Source: Propionibacteriaceae bacterium (GTDB lineage Bacteria; Actinomycetota; Actinomycetes; Propionibacteriales; Propionibacteriaceae). Taken from it: a stretch of DNA of 51,658 nucleotides. The position numbers and the translations under genes are program-made. The notes beneath the pieces were generated by a model. That model had not been told where the DNA came from. It saw only the letters and a list, made by a program, of their open reading frames with translations, and ran no database searches. The stretch lies in NCBI GenBank assembly GCA_017882685.1, contig JADGPA010000034.1, positions 1 through 51,658 on the forward strand, read 5' to 3'. This document shows, piece by piece, positions 26,174 to 35,304 of the stretch; position 1 is the first letter of the stretch; every line of letters begins with the position of its first letter.

Positions 26174-27187
26174 TCACCGCGAAGCCCTGCCCAGTCCGAT
26201 CCGCAGGTAGGCCGCCGCGAACAGGCCCTGCTGCAGGACCGTGACGTAACGCTCCACCGGGGTTCCCGACAGCGAGCTGAGGTTCGACACCATCACGTCG
26301 GTCGCGAGGGCGTTGCCCCGCAACCGCTCGCGGTCCTCCGCCGCATGCTCGTCGTCCATGCCGTCATCAACCAGCACGAGGCCCGGACGGCGCTCTGCCG
26401 CCGACTCCTCGAACGGGTCGGCGAACGGGTCGCGCGACGGCACGGCCGCGAGCAACGGCATCAGCGCGCCCGCGTCCGCGGACAGGACCACCCGGCCGCT
26501 GGCCGAGCGCACTGCTTCTGCGACCCGGCGGCTGGCGCGGGCGGCGAGGATCGACCCGCCCCACACCATCGGCTGGGCCTCTGCGAGTTCGAGGGCTGTG
26601 GCCTTGGCGGGATTCTGGGTGGCGTCGACAGCCCACGACGAGTCGGTGGCCACCTGGTCCATGGCAGAGGCGACAGCTTCGGGGCTCACCGCCGGCCCGA
26701 GGCCGAGGTGGTGCAAGGCGACCAGCGTGACGATCGCAGCGGCCATCGGGTCGCCAGTGGTGGTCGGCAGGATGGTGGTGGACGACGAGCCGGCCTCCCG
26801 CGCCAGTGAGGAATCCGCGGGGCAGGCCACCAGCAGGCGGCAACCACGACGGACGGCTTCGAAGGCTGCGGCCATGCTCACCCGGTCACCGCCGCCCATG
26901 ACGACGACGACGTCCAGCGGTCCGACCCAACCGGGCAGGCCCAGCCGCGGCCAGGCGACCAGCGGGACGGGGCAGGTGGGCTCCAGCACTGCACGGATCA
27001 GGCGTGCCTCTGGCCCGAACGTGATCATCGCCCGCGGCCGCTCGGACTCCAGTTCGCTCAGCGGGCCTTCCGCGGCTGCGAGCTCGCGCCGCACCCGGGC
27101 GCCGGCCTCAGCAAGGGGACGCAGCAGGTGGTCGGCCGACCGCAGCGCTTCGCCGTCCTCCAGCCGGGAGTCGTCGAAGTCCTCCAT
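26174..27187 (-). CDS. TobH-like SIS-domain phosphosugar isomerase family protein
   Basis: A 337-residue protein like the bifunctional phosphoglucose/phosphomannose isomerase family and mycobacterial TobH (Rv3256c). It shows two SIS-like halves: DVVVVMGGGDRVSMAAAFEAVRRGCRLLVACPADS and VWGGSILAARASRRVAEAVRSASGRVVLS, then a terminal YVTVLQQGLFAAAYLRIGLG helix. It is the third gene of manB-Trm112-tobH. The usual manA is missing in this window, so mannose-6-phosphate supply through this protein is an attractive inference, not a demonstrated activity. Confidence 0.85.
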   Translation of the reverse strand: MEDFDDSRLEDGEALRSADHLLRPLAEAGARVRRELAAAEGPLSELESERPRAMITFGPEARLIRAVLEPTCPVPLVAWPRLGLPGWVGPLDVVVVMGGGDRVSMAAAFEAVRRGCRLLVACPADSSLAREAGSSSTTILPTTTGDPMAAAIVTLVALHHLGLGPAVSPEAVASAMDQVATDSSWAVDATQNPAKATALELAEAQPMVWGGSILAARASRRVAEAVRSASGRVVLSADAGALMPLLAAVPSRDPFADPFEESAAERRPGLVLVDDGMDDEHAAEDRERLRGNALATDVMVSNLSSLSGTPVERYVTVLQQGLFAAAYLRIGLGRASR

Positions 27188-27188
27188 G

Positions 27189-27380
27189 TCAGTTGGCGTC
27201 GGCGCCGGGCCGGCGGGCCTCGTCGATCAGCAGGATCGGGATCCCGTCCCGCACCGGGTAGGCCAGCCCGCAGTCGGCCCCGGTGCACTCAAGGACGGAC
27301 GCCTCGTAGTCCCACGCCAGCGTCGAGTGGCACGAAGGGCAGACCAGCAGTTCCAGCACCTCTGAGGTGAGTTCGTTCAT
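27189..27380 (-). CDS. Trm112-like zinc-ribbon protein
   Basis: A 63-residue protein. LLVCPSCHSTLAWD and LECTGADCGLAYPVRDGIPILL give the four zinc-binding cysteines and the Y/PxxxGIPxLL block of the Trm112/YcaR family. Eukaryotic Trm112 activates methyltransferases; the bacterial role is unknown. The ATG overlaps the manB stop (TGATG), and the tobH-like start follows two bases after its stop, so all three should be co-translated. It was chosen as a short frame because of the exact family match. Confidence 0.92.
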   Translation of the reverse strand: MNELTSEVLELLVCPSCHSTLAWDYEASVLECTGADCGLAYPVRDGIPILLIDEARRPGADAN

Positions 27381-28732
27381 CAGCTGTCCTTTCGGATGAT
27401 GGCCAGCGCCTCGTCGCGAAGGGCCGCGACGGTGCTGTCGTCCCTGGCTTCGACGTTCAGCCGCAGCAGCGGTTCGGTGTTGGACTCGCGCACGCTGAGC
27501 CACCAGCCGTCGCCGACGACCAGCAGGCCGTCGGTCCAGTCGATGGTGCCACGATCTTCGAAGGCCGCGGCCACCAATGCCTGGATCGTCTTCGGGTCGT
27601 CGACGGTGCTGTTGATCTCACCGGACGCGGCGTAGTGCGGCAGTTCCGCAGCCAGCTCGGACATCGACTTACCCGCGCGGCCCATCAGCGCGAGCACGTG
27701 CAAGCCGGCCAGCATGCCGGTGTCTGCACCCCAGAAGTCGCGGAAGTAGTAGTGGGCGGAGTGCTCGCCGCCGAAGATGGCCTGGTGCTGGGCCATCAGG
27801 GCCTTCATGCGCGTGTGGCCCACGGCGCTGATCACGACCGTCCCACCGGCCGCGGCGACGACCTCGGAAACCGCTCGTGAGGTGATGGTGTTCACGACGA
27901 TCACGGCGCCCGGCTCCCGTGCGAGTTCGGCCCGGGCGATCAGCGCGGTCACCACCGAAGGGCTCACCACGTCGCCGTGCTCGTCGATGATGAAACAGCG
28001 GTCGGCGTCCCCGTCGAAGACCAGGGCGATGTCGGCGCCATGCTCGCGGACGGCACGCTGGGCGTCGACGAGGTTCGCCGGCTCCAGCGGGTTCGGCGGG
28101 TGGTTGGGGAAGCTGCCGTCCAGATCTGTGAACAGGCCGATGATTTCGACGTTGAGCGGGCCGAGCACTGCCGGGGTCGTGTGTCCGGCCATGCCGTTGC
28201 CGGCGTCGACGACCACCTTCAGCCGCCGCATGCCGTCCAGAGGGACGAGCGAGTGCAGGTGGGCGGCGTAGGCGGCAAGCAGGTCGGTCTCGCGATAGCC
28301 ACCCCGCTCCGGGACCGGCGGCAGGTCGACGTAGGCCAGCTCCTTGATCTTCGCCATCAGGTCCGGCGTGATCGGCGCAGCGTCAGGCAGGCAGAACTTG
28401 ACCCCGTTGTAGCCGGCGGGGTTGTGGGAGGCGGTGAACTGTACTCCGGGCAGGTGAGTGTGGCCGGAGGCGAACCACAGCTGGTCGGTGCTGGCAAGGC
28501 CGACGTCGAGGACGCTGGCTCCCTGGGCCATCGCCCCCTCTGCGAAGGCGAGGCTGAGTTCGCGGCCGCTTGCACGCATGTCGCGGCCGAGGACGAACTC
28601 GGCTCCGGCAAGGCCAAAGGCTGCTGCGAAGGCCGCTCCGATCGCACGGGCGCCGTCGAGATCCCATTCCGGGGCGTCGCCGCCAACCAGTCCGCGAATG
28701 TCGTTGGCCTTGAAAACGTGGGGCTGGATCAC
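27380..28732 (-). CDS. manB: phosphomannomutase/phosphoglucomutase
   Basis: Interconverts mannose-6-phosphate and mannose-1-phosphate for GDP-mannose. The active-site Ser is S102 in QFTASHNPAGYNG; the metal loop is VFDGDADRCFII, the sugar-binding loop GGEHSAHYYFRD and the phosphate loop RESNTEPLLRLNVEA. This gives 450 residues from GTG 28732, where the sequence IQPHVFKANDIRG begins; GTG 28753 is an alternative. It heads manB-Trm112-tobH. Gene order and sequence match the M. tuberculosis pmmA (Rv3257c) locus. Confidence 0.95.
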   Translation of the reverse strand: MIQPHVFKANDIRGLVGGDAPEWDLDGARAIGAAFAAAFGLAGAEFVLGRDMRASGRELSLAFAEGAMAQGASVLDVGLASTDQLWFASGHTHLPGVQFTASHNPAGYNGVKFCLPDAAPITPDLMAKIKELAYVDLPPVPERGGYRETDLLAAYAAHLHSLVPLDGMRRLKVVVDAGNGMAGHTTPAVLGPLNVEIIGLFTDLDGSFPNHPPNPLEPANLVDAQRAVREHGADIALVFDGDADRCFIIDEHGDVVSPSVVTALIARAELAREPGAVIVVNTITSRAVSEVVAAAGGTVVISAVGHTRMKALMAQHQAIFGGEHSAHYYFRDFWGADTGMLAGLHVLALMGRAGKSMSELAAELPHYAASGEINSTVDDPKTIQALVAAAFEDRGTIDWTDGLLVVGDGWWLSVRESNTEPLLRLNVEARDDSTVAALRDEALAIIRKDS

Positions 28733-28794
28733 GCTTGGGAGCCTATCGCCCACGCAAGGCGGGAGTTGTTGTCAGCGCGCGAGCGGGCGCAGGA

Positions 28795-29148
28795 TCAGTC
28801 GTCCTGCGGGTCGGCCAGCACGGCGAGGTGGCCCTTGCGGCGGCTCACGGCCGGCTGCACCGGCTCGGGCGGCCCAACACCCAGACCGACCCGGCGGACG
28901 GCGTCGGCGAGCGCCATCAGGTCGTCAGCGGAAGCGCGGGGGCTGTTCAGGTCTCCCGGCAGCCGGATGACCTCCCAGCCGCGCGGAACGCTCAGGCCGC
29001 GGGAGTGCACCCGGCACAGGTCGTAGCAGCCCGGCTCGGAGCGCAGCGCGAGGGGGCCGAGCACCGCGGTGGAATCGGCGTACGCAAAGGTGAGCGTCGC
29101 CACCGCAGGGTCGGCGCAGGCGGTTCTCGAGCAGCGCCGGTTGATCAC
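28795..29148 (-). CDS. DUF3499 family protein
   Basis: A 117-residue protein with four cysteines in zinc-ribbon-like spacing (RRCSRTACADP and GCYDLCRVHS), as in the DUF3499 family (Rv3258c). RGLSVPRGWEVIRL is also typical. The function is unknown. The start is GTG, with TAACGT six bases upstream. It precedes manB on the same strand and diverges from the Zincin_1-like gene. Confidence 0.92.
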   Translation of the reverse strand: MINRRCSRTACADPAVATLTFAYADSTAVLGPLALRSEPGCYDLCRVHSRGLSVPRGWEVIRLPGDLNSPRASADDLMALADAVRRVGLGVGPPEPVQPAVSRRKGHLAVLADPQDD

Positions 29149-29154
29149 GGCGCC

Positions 29155-29160
29155 ACGTTA
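29155..29160 (-). promoter_or_regulatory. putative -10 element of a leaderless DUF3499 promoter
   Basis: TAACGT on the minus strand, six bases from the GTG start. Confidence 0.4.
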
Positions 29161-29230
29161 CCGCCGCCCGACCGGCGAGCCCGGGAGCCACCACGGACGG
29201 TGTGGCGGGCTCGCTTGCCGGTCGGGAAGC

Positions 29231-29236
29231 TATCGT
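29231..29236 (+). promoter_or_regulatory. putative -10 element of a leaderless Zincin_1-like promoter
   Basis: TATCGT followed by six bases and the ATG at 29243. It faces the DUF3499 promoter 70 bases away. Confidence 0.4.
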
Positions 29237-29242
29237 GACGGC

Positions 29243-29680
29243 ATGAGGCGTCGGGAGCGGCACGGTCGCGGGCTGCGCGGCCCGCTGGCCCAGCCGAACC
29301 CGCTCACCGGTACCGCCATCCCGCTGCGGCAACGCCCGCGGGGTGTCGACTACTTCGCCGAATGCCTGCGCGCCTCGGTCGCGCGGACGGCGAGCGCCTG
29401 CCCGCGGGCCGTCGTGGGCATCGACATCGGCTTCGAGGAGGTCCCCGGCAATCTCGCCGCCTGGCACAGCCAGCGGGTGCCCCTGGCTGCAGCCGTCCCC
29501 GCGCAGGCCGGACGCAACGGCCAAGTGGTGCTGTTCCGGCGCCCGTTGGAACATCGCGCGAACTCCCGCGGCGAGCTGCGCCGGCTGGTGCACCGGGCCC
29601 TGCTGGAACAGCTGTCAGCGCTCACCGGCATCGGTTTTGACGAGCTCGACCCCAACGGCGAGACCGACGACTGGGATTGA
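29243..29680 (+). CDS. metallopeptidase-family (Zincin_1-like) protein without HExxH
   Basis: A 145-residue protein related to Rv3259 and the Zincin_1 family. AVVGIDIGFEEVPGN, VVLFRRPLEHRANSRGEL, a LVHRALLEQLSALTGIGFDELDP region and an acidic tail follow the family. The helix that should hold HExxH reads RRLVHRALLEQLSAL, so catalytic zinc ligands are not visible; the mycobacterial member is likewise altered, as far as I recall. Its place between DUF3499 and DUF5719 is conserved. Confidence 0.82.
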   Translation: MRRRERHGRGLRGPLAQPNPLTGTAIPLRQRPRGVDYFAECLRASVARTASACPRAVVGIDIGFEEVPGNLAAWHSQRVPLAAAVPAQAGRNGQVVLFRRPLEHRANSRGELRRLVHRALLEQLSALTGIGFDELDPNGETDDWD

Positions 29681-29761
29681 TCCTCGCGGTTCGTACCTCA
29701 CCGCTCCTCAAGACTCCGCCCTTCCCAGCGCTGGCGCGCTGTGGCGGTTGTCGTCTGAGCA

Positions 29762-31135
29762 TCAGCTGCCCGCGTGGGGGTCGAACACCACCTGGGCCGA
29801 GGCTCCGAGGCTGTCCTGAGCCGCCAGGTCCACGACCGCGAGCCCCCGCACCTTGCTGAGCCGTTCGGTGCTGACCAGCGCGGCCCGAAGGTCGGTTGCC
29901 TGGGTCTGCACCCTGACGACGCTGGCAGCTGCCGCGTCGAGGGCCACCGCGATGGTCGAGCCCGGGGGAACTGTGACCACCTTCGGCTCGCCGGGTGTTT
30001 CCCCACTTGCTGAGGTCGTGACGCCGACGCTGACCTCGACCTCGCCCGGATTGGCCAGTTGCAGCACGGTGCGTCCCGACTTCCCGACAGCCAGCGGCCA
30101 GACCGCGTCGGCCGGCAACGGGAGCGTTGCCACGGTGTAGGCCGGGTCCCGGCGGGAGTCGTCACCGCCGCTGTCCAGCCACATGCCGGCGGTGACGGGC
30201 TGCGTGGACGTGAGCGTGAGCGCGGCGGCCTGTTCGGCCAGCCCTGCGGCCAGGTCGACCGTCCGGGTCGTCCCGGCGGGAACCTCCACCTGCTCGGAGC
30301 CGGCGAGCTCGATCGGCCCGGAGTCGCTGAGCACGCCGATGGTGACGGTCGCCGTCCGCTCCCCAGGGTTGGTCAGGGCAAGCCTGCGGGCGCCGGCGCC
30401 CTCCGGGATGCCGGGGATCACCAGATCGGTGGCCGGGTCGGTGCCGGAAGGCAGCCAGTCGACCCCCAGCGGCACGTCGGTCTGCCAGGTGCGCTGACGC
30501 TCGAAGGCCGCCACCCGCCCGTCCGAGCTGCTCACGCGGACGGTCAGGGGTCCGGCAAGTCGGGGCAGCACACCCAGCGAGATCGTGGCCGAGGAGTTGC
30601 CGGCCACCTCGATGCCGCGCGGGGCCGCGACCTTGCCGTTCTCGCCGTACGCGGTGAGGTCGACCGACGCGCTGGTGCCATCGAGGTTCGACACCACCAC
30701 TTCGCTCTGGGCCTGGGTGCGAACGTCGACGCCGGTGAACCAGTGGTCGGTGCGGGGAACGACACAGCCCGAGGCTGACAGCCCCCGATCGGGACCGTTC
30801 TCTGCAACCACCACCGAGGTCGCACCGAAAGGATCGGGAAGCGGTGCGGAGACCCGGAGGGGCTGCCCGCTGTTGGTGAGGACCTTGAACGCCCCGGCAT
30901 CGCTGCCCTGGTTGGGTTCGGTGACCTTCGACGTGCGCAGGCCCGGGCCGGTCGCCGCCACCGCGACGCGCACGGTTGCTGTCACCGACTCGAAGGCAGG
31001 GCACACCACGGACACCCGCGACGCCGAGCTTGTGAACGGCGCCTGCGGCACGGGCTGCGGCCCTGCGAAGGACGCGGCCACGGTGACGGCTCCCAGCGCA
31101 ACGACCACGGCGCCCGGCCAGACCCAACGGTTCAT
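29762..31135 (-). CDS. DUF5719 family exported protein
   Basis: A 457-residue protein with an N-terminal signal or anchor segment (about residues 5-25: WVWPGAVVVALGAVTVAASF) followed by a series of immunoglobulin-like beta repeats (SEVVVSNLDGTSASVDLTAYG, RRLALTNPGERTATVTIGVL, VLQLANPGEVEVSVGV). This is the DUF5719 pattern. It is probably on the outer face of the membrane. The ATG overlaps the stop of the giant glycosyltransferase gene (ATGA), so the two proteins are co-translated and may work together on surface glycans. Confidence 0.88.
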   Translation of the reverse strand: MNRWVWPGAVVVALGAVTVAASFAGPQPVPQAPFTSSASRVSVVCPAFESVTATVRVAVAATGPGLRTSKVTEPNQGSDAGAFKVLTNSGQPLRVSAPLPDPFGATSVVVAENGPDRGLSASGCVVPRTDHWFTGVDVRTQAQSEVVVSNLDGTSASVDLTAYGENGKVAAPRGIEVAGNSSATISLGVLPRLAGPLTVRVSSSDGRVAAFERQRTWQTDVPLGVDWLPSGTDPATDLVIPGIPEGAGARRLALTNPGERTATVTIGVLSDSGPIELAGSEQVEVPAGTTRTVDLAAGLAEQAAALTLTSTQPVTAGMWLDSGGDDSRRDPAYTVATLPLPADAVWPLAVGKSGRTVLQLANPGEVEVSVGVTTSASGETPGEPKVVTVPPGSTIAVALDAAAASVVRVQTQATDLRAALVSTERLSKVRGLAVVDLAAQDSLGASAQVVFDPHAGS

Positions 31136-34083
31136 GACTCGCCCCCGGCCATGTGGCGCGGGCCGGACGGCTCGTCGCGGCGGCGCACCGACGGCGCGGC
31201 AAGGACGGTGAGCACCAACAGTCCGGCCAGCTGGGCCCACGCCCACCATCGGGAGCCGTCCGCCAGGTGGTAGCTCAGGGTGCCGCCGGCAGCACCGATC
31301 GTGAAGGCTGTGCCGGGTCCCGAGCCGGCTGCGGGCGCCAGCACGGTGTCGCCGACGGTCACCACCCAGCGCGGATCGGGTGGCTCGGCCAGTTGCAGCA
31401 GCCGGTCGGGCTCGCCGGCCGGGATCACCGTGCCGTTGCCGACCTCCTGGCGGCTGGACGCCGTGACGAGAACGGCTATCGCTGCGTTCGGCACCGGCCA
31501 GATGTACTGGGTCTCGTCGCCGGTGCCCAGGCCAAGGCCCGGGACGTTGTTGATCGCCATCCGCTGCTGGGCGTCCCCGCCGGCGAGGCTGACGTGCGAG
31601 ACGCCGAGGCTCACCAGGTCGGGCAGCAGCTGGTCGTCTGCGCTGTCGCCGACGAGCCGGGCCGCCACCGAGGCTGCCAACTGCTTGGCTGCCGCGTCCC
31701 CGCCGAAGGCGATGCCGCGCTCGGCATCGCCAAGGCGGGCGAAGTCGTCCTCCAGCAGCGCCCAGCGCACCTGCCCACCGTCGGAGACGAGGGCGATCGT
31801 GCGGCTCGGTGTCGTGGACTGCTGGGCGTTGCGGACGAAAGCCGGCACCGCGCCCACCTGCGTCCGGCTGAGCCCGGTCTGGCCGGCCCACACCCACCAG
31901 CCACCAGCGACCGCGATCGCGGCGACACAGATGATGGCGAGGCCGAGGTTGCCCAGGTGGCGCAGGCCGAGGTCGCGTCCCTGCAGTTCTGTCGCGATGC
32001 CGTCGAGGCCGGCGCAGGCCGCCAGCACGAGGGCTGCGACCAGCCCGAGCTGCCACTCCAGGGCCTGCGGTCGGGCCCAGGCGCCCGGGGGCACCTCGAC
32101 GACCAGCCGGGTGAGGGTGATGGCAACGAGCGTCGCGAGGCCGGCGCCGGCGAGCGCCAGGCCGGCGATGCCGGGGCGGCGGGCGGCGCCGATGACGGCG
32201 GCCGCCCAGCAGACAGCGAAGAACGCGAGCGAGATCCACAGCGGTGGCGATGCGTCGCCGAGGGTGTGGCCGATCAGCAGCATCCACGGCTCGGGAGCTG
32301 CCATCGGCGCGAGCACGGGCTCGATGCCGGTCAGCAGCCGTCCGGGGTAGCGCAGGATGCTCAGGCCCCACGGGCCGATCAGGAGCAGGGCCGGAGCGGC
32401 CAGCACCACTGCCCACTGTGCCCAGGCGGCGAGGCGGCGTGCGTGCAGCCCAGTGAAGATCGCTGCCATGGCCGCCCCGAGCCAGAGCAGCGGGACGAGC
32501 GAGAACGCCAGCACGAGCCAGAAGGCGACCGCGCCGGCGCGGCGCCAGCTCCACAGGCCGTCGGTGAGCCAGAGCAGCAGGCTGTAGCCGAGGATCGGCA
32601 GCAGGATAGAGGTGGCTGCCAGCCCGAACGCGCCGACGTTGAGCCCGCCGATCAGGGCGGGGGCGAGCGCGTAGGCCAGCGCGCCGAGACTAGCGAGGCG
32701 CCGGTCGGCCACCACCTGGCGCAGCAGCCGGAAGGCCATCAGCCATGCCAGCGGCACCGCGATAACGAGGGTTGCCGTCACCAGCCATTCCGGCCGGCCG
32801 AGCGCCAGCAGCGAGAAGACCCCGGTCAGCCCCAACCAGGGCGGTCCGGCCACGGCATTGGTGCCCGGGACGGCGGCGAGGTAGTTCTGGACGGGTTCCA
32901 GCCAGCCGTCGGGCGCCGCCAGCAGCTGGGCAGCGGTGAGCGAGCCACTCCCGAACGTCGTCCGTCCGGCGACGAGCGCAATGGCCAGCAGGCCGAGCAC
33001 CCCGGTGACGGCGAGCGGCAGCCGGTAGCGGCTGGTGCCGGTGTCGGCGAAGTCGTCGCCGGTCATCTCGTCGAGGCTGACGCCGGTGCTGCGTCCGCTG
33101 AAGGTCAGGGCCCACTCCGAGAGCCGGGCAGCGACCAGTTCGGAGGCGCGGCGCGGCCATGCCCATCGGGGCGGGTGCAGGGCCTTGGTCGCGCGCCGGG
33201 AGGCATCGGTCACCGGCAGCGACTCGACGCGTCCGGTCACCGAGTGGCGCAGCTCGCGTCCCGACAACCAGGCGGCAAGGCCGCTCACCTCGTCGGACGC
33301 CCGGGCCGGGTCCTTGCCGAGCAGGTAGCCCAGCGCTGCGAGCAGGCAGCCGAGCGCCAGCCGCAGCGAGGTGAGCCAGCGTCGTCGTGGGGCGGAGTTT
33401 CCGGCAACGAGGGCCAGTCCCGCTGCGCGTTCTGCCACCGGGTCGTCGTCGCGAGAAAAGTCGACGAGCTGGGCCCGCGGTTCTGCCACCACCTTGTAGC
33501 CGGCGAGGTTGGCGCGCCAGCCCAGGTCGAGCCCCCAGTAGCTGCGGGGCAGTTCGGTGTTGAAGCCGCCGAGGAAGCGCCAGGCATCGCCACGCACCAG
33601 CAAGCCCGCCGCTGGCACGCCGAGGGCGGGGACGGCCTCCAGCTGGCCCTGGTACAGCTCGCCGGGTTCGGTGAGCGGGTGCAGGCGACCGCTGCGGCTG
33701 ATGGTCTGAGCCCAGTTGCTCACCATAATGCCGGCGCCGCGGCGGCGCGGTTCGACCAGCAGGGCGCCGACGACGGCGGCGTCGGGTTCGTTGCGCACCC
33801 GGTCCAGCAGCGCGGAGAGGGTGTCGGGTGCCGGCTCGACGTCGTCGGGCACCACCCAGATCCAGTCGCCCTCGACGTCGGCGGGAAGATCGGTGCGCAC
33901 CTCCTCGACGTAGGCGTCGGAATCGTCAACAGCCTTGCGGCAGCGGGTGGTGAACGGCTCCCCTGCTTCCGGCAGCACGGCGGCGACAACGTGGAAGGAG
34001 CCGTAGTCGGGCGGGACCTTGGTGTCGATGGTGTGCAGCCAGGCCCAGGGGTCCACGTAGGGATCGTTGCCGTCCTCGCTCAC
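31132..34083 (-). CDS. large membrane glycosyltransferase (GT2-like, 983 aa)
   Basis: The N-terminal ~270 residues are a GT-A domain: VVAAVLPEAGEPF, an acidic VVPDDVEPAPDTL site, GLLVRGDAWRFLGGFNTELPRSYWGLDLGWR. The rest has roughly twelve membrane segments and a large outer C-terminal portion. It should extend or transfer an envelope glycan, probably using GDP- or lipid-linked sugar. I chose GTG 34083, with AGGAAGG six bases upstream; TTG 34089 is the alternative. It is the first gene of a pair with DUF5719, near whiB and manC, as in other Actinobacteria. Confidence 0.88.
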   Translation of the reverse strand: MSEDGNDPYVDPWAWLHTIDTKVPPDYGSFHVVAAVLPEAGEPFTTRCRKAVDDSDAYVEEVRTDLPADVEGDWIWVVPDDVEPAPDTLSALLDRVRNEPDAAVVGALLVEPRRRGAGIMVSNWAQTISRSGRLHPLTEPGELYQGQLEAVPALGVPAAGLLVRGDAWRFLGGFNTELPRSYWGLDLGWRANLAGYKVVAEPRAQLVDFSRDDDPVAERAAGLALVAGNSAPRRRWLTSLRLALGCLLAALGYLLGKDPARASDEVSGLAAWLSGRELRHSVTGRVESLPVTDASRRATKALHPPRWAWPRRASELVAARLSEWALTFSGRSTGVSLDEMTGDDFADTGTSRYRLPLAVTGVLGLLAIALVAGRTTFGSGSLTAAQLLAAPDGWLEPVQNYLAAVPGTNAVAGPPWLGLTGVFSLLALGRPEWLVTATLVIAVPLAWLMAFRLLRQVVADRRLASLGALAYALAPALIGGLNVGAFGLAATSILLPILGYSLLLWLTDGLWSWRRAGAVAFWLVLAFSLVPLLWLGAAMAAIFTGLHARRLAAWAQWAVVLAAPALLLIGPWGLSILRYPGRLLTGIEPVLAPMAAPEPWMLLIGHTLGDASPPLWISLAFFAVCWAAAVIGAARRPGIAGLALAGAGLATLVAITLTRLVVEVPPGAWARPQALEWQLGLVAALVLAACAGLDGIATELQGRDLGLRHLGNLGLAIICVAAIAVAGGWWVWAGQTGLSRTQVGAVPAFVRNAQQSTTPSRTIALVSDGGQVRWALLEDDFARLGDAERGIAFGGDAAAKQLAASVAARLVGDSADDQLLPDLVSLGVSHVSLAGGDAQQRMAINNVPGLGLGTGDETQYIWPVPNAAIAVLVTASSRQEVGNGTVIPAGEPDRLLQLAEPPDPRWVVTVGDTVLAPAAGSGPGTAFTIGAAGGTLSYHLADGSRWWAWAQLAGLLVLTVLAAPSVRRRDEPSGPRHMAGGES

Positions 34084-34159
34084 GCTCAACCTTCCTGACC
34101 GATCCGCAGGATCGCGGAGGACAGCCTACCGGGGGCTCTGGAGCCCGTTGCCGGACAGG

Positions 34160-34420
34160 TCAGATGGCCCGCTTCTTGAGGCGGCGGCGCTCGCGTTCGC
34201 TGAGCCCACCCCAGATGCCGAAGCGCTCGTCCTTCTGCAGGGCGTACTCCAGGCATTCGGAGCGCACGTCGCAGGAGAGACAGACCTTCTTCGCCTCTCG
34301 GGTCGATCCGCCCTTCTCGGGGAAGAAGGCCTCCGGATCGGTTTGGGCGCAGAGAGCGCGGTCCTGCCAGCCAAGAAGGCCCTCGGCCTCCGGCTCCACG
34401 ACCAGGAACAGTTCCTGCAT
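34160..34420 (-). CDS. WhiB-family iron-sulfur transcription factor (WhiB2-like)
   Basis: An 86-residue [4Fe-4S] regulator. Four cluster cysteines are at C24 (LCAQTDPEAFFP), C47, C50 (VCLSCDVRSEC) and C56, followed by the GIWGG turn (68-72) and a basic LSERERRRLKKR DNA-binding tail. Length, spacing and neighbours (Zincin_1-like protein, large glycosyltransferase, manC) fit WhiB2/WhiB essential for septation, Rv3260c in M. tuberculosis. I used the ATG at 34420, with GAGGAG eight bases upstream; GTG 34426 is possible. It has its own promoter at 34480-34509. Confidence 0.95.
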   Translation of the reverse strand: MQELFLVVEPEAEGLLGWQDRALCAQTDPEAFFPEKGGSTREAKKVCLSCDVRSECLEYALQKDERFGIWGGLSERERRRLKKRAI

Positions 34421-34479
34421 TTGCACTTCTCCTCGACCCAGTTCACCGGCGGGGCACCATGGCGAACTACTTGAAGAGA

Positions 34480-34509
34480 ATTACATGCCTGTCATTCCCT
34501 ATAAGTCAA
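34480..34509 (-). promoter_or_regulatory. housekeeping-type promoter of the whiB gene
   Basis: On the minus strand, TTGACT (complement of 34504-34509) and TGTAAT (complement of 34480-34485) are separated by 18 bases. Transcription would start about 50 bases before the whiB ATG. It is one of the few -35/-10 pairs in the window that is easy to read. The 146-base gap 34427-34572 holds nothing else recognised. Confidence 0.6.
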
Positions 34510-34572
34510 CCCCAATGCGTTACCATCCTGCGCTTTCGTGCGCCCGGCTCGGGCGGTGCGCCGTTTGGGAGG

Positions 34573-35250
34573 TCAGGGCTGGGGGTCGGACGGGCCCTGC
34601 TGCTCCGCCTCGTCGCGGAAGATCGCGGCCGTCCCCGGGGCGTCGGACGCAGGCAGTCGGGCGGCGCCACGGACGCCGGTGGCCGCCTCGTCCGCCGTCC
34701 TCCAGACTGCTCCGGAGGCCTCGCTGCGCTGCCACACCGTGGGCACCTCCTCGGTTGCTGCCGCCGGTTCTGCCTCGACCGGAGCCGGGAGCGCCGCCGG
34801 TGCAGCCGTGTCGATGCGGCCGGCGTCGACACCCCGCATGAGTACCCAGAGGACGCCGGCCGCCAGCGCCTTCAGGATCAGGTCGAGCAGGGTGCCGATG
34901 ATCTCGAACGCCACCCCGACCGGGTTCGCGGACGCGGCGACGCCGAGAGCCGAGCAGACCAGGGTCAACACGACCCCCACGGAAAGGACGCCTGCGGCGA
35001 CCCGGGTGACCAGCAGGGCATGTCGCGTCGCGGGGGCGATGAAGAAGCAGGTGCACACCAGCGCGACCACGGCGACGACGAGGGTCAGGTTCATCAGCGA
35101 GCTGCCGATCTCCTGGAACGCGGCGTAGACCGGCGCGGACTGCTGGAGCTGCACCACCAGGTGGACGATGCCGAGCGCGATGTTGGCCGCCACCACGGCG
35201 ATCACGGTCCAGGTCAGGGGTTCCCGGATCCGTTTCAGGTTGTCGATCAT
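34573..35250 (-). CDS. four-TM membrane protein of unknown function
   Basis: A 225-residue protein with about four membrane segments in the first 150 residues (TWTVIAVVAANIALGIVHLVV, LTLVVAVVALVCTCFFI, VAAGVLSVGVVLTLVCSAL, LILKALAAGVLWVLM) and a Pro/Ala/Glu-rich cytosolic tail. GGAGG lies six bases before the ATG. It sits between manC and whiB on the same strand; its family is not recognised. Confidence 0.75.
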   Translation of the reverse strand: MIDNLKRIREPLTWTVIAVVAANIALGIVHLVVQLQQSAPVYAAFQEIGSSLMNLTLVVAVVALVCTCFFIAPATRHALLVTRVAAGVLSVGVVLTLVCSALGVAASANPVGVAFEIIGTLLDLILKALAAGVLWVLMRGVDAGRIDTAAPAALPAPVEAEPAAATEEVPTVWQRSEASGAVWRTADEAATGVRGAARLPASDAPGTAAIFRDEAEQQGPSDPQP

Positions 35251-35304
35251 GTCCTACCTCCGCAGTGTCGCCCCCAGCCTATCGAGTGGCGCTCGACCTT
35301 CGGT

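Noticed and set aside
31153-34098. A 981-codon open frame on the plus strand opposite the large glycosyltransferase
   Set aside because: It is the antisense shadow of a well-supported gene; its sequence is low-complexity Arg/Gly/Gln-rich with no domain, as expected for GC-rich antisense frames.
35282-35296. TCGAG-N5-CTCGA small hairpin between manC and the membrane-protein gene
   Set aside because: Five-base stem only; chance level in GC-rich DNA.
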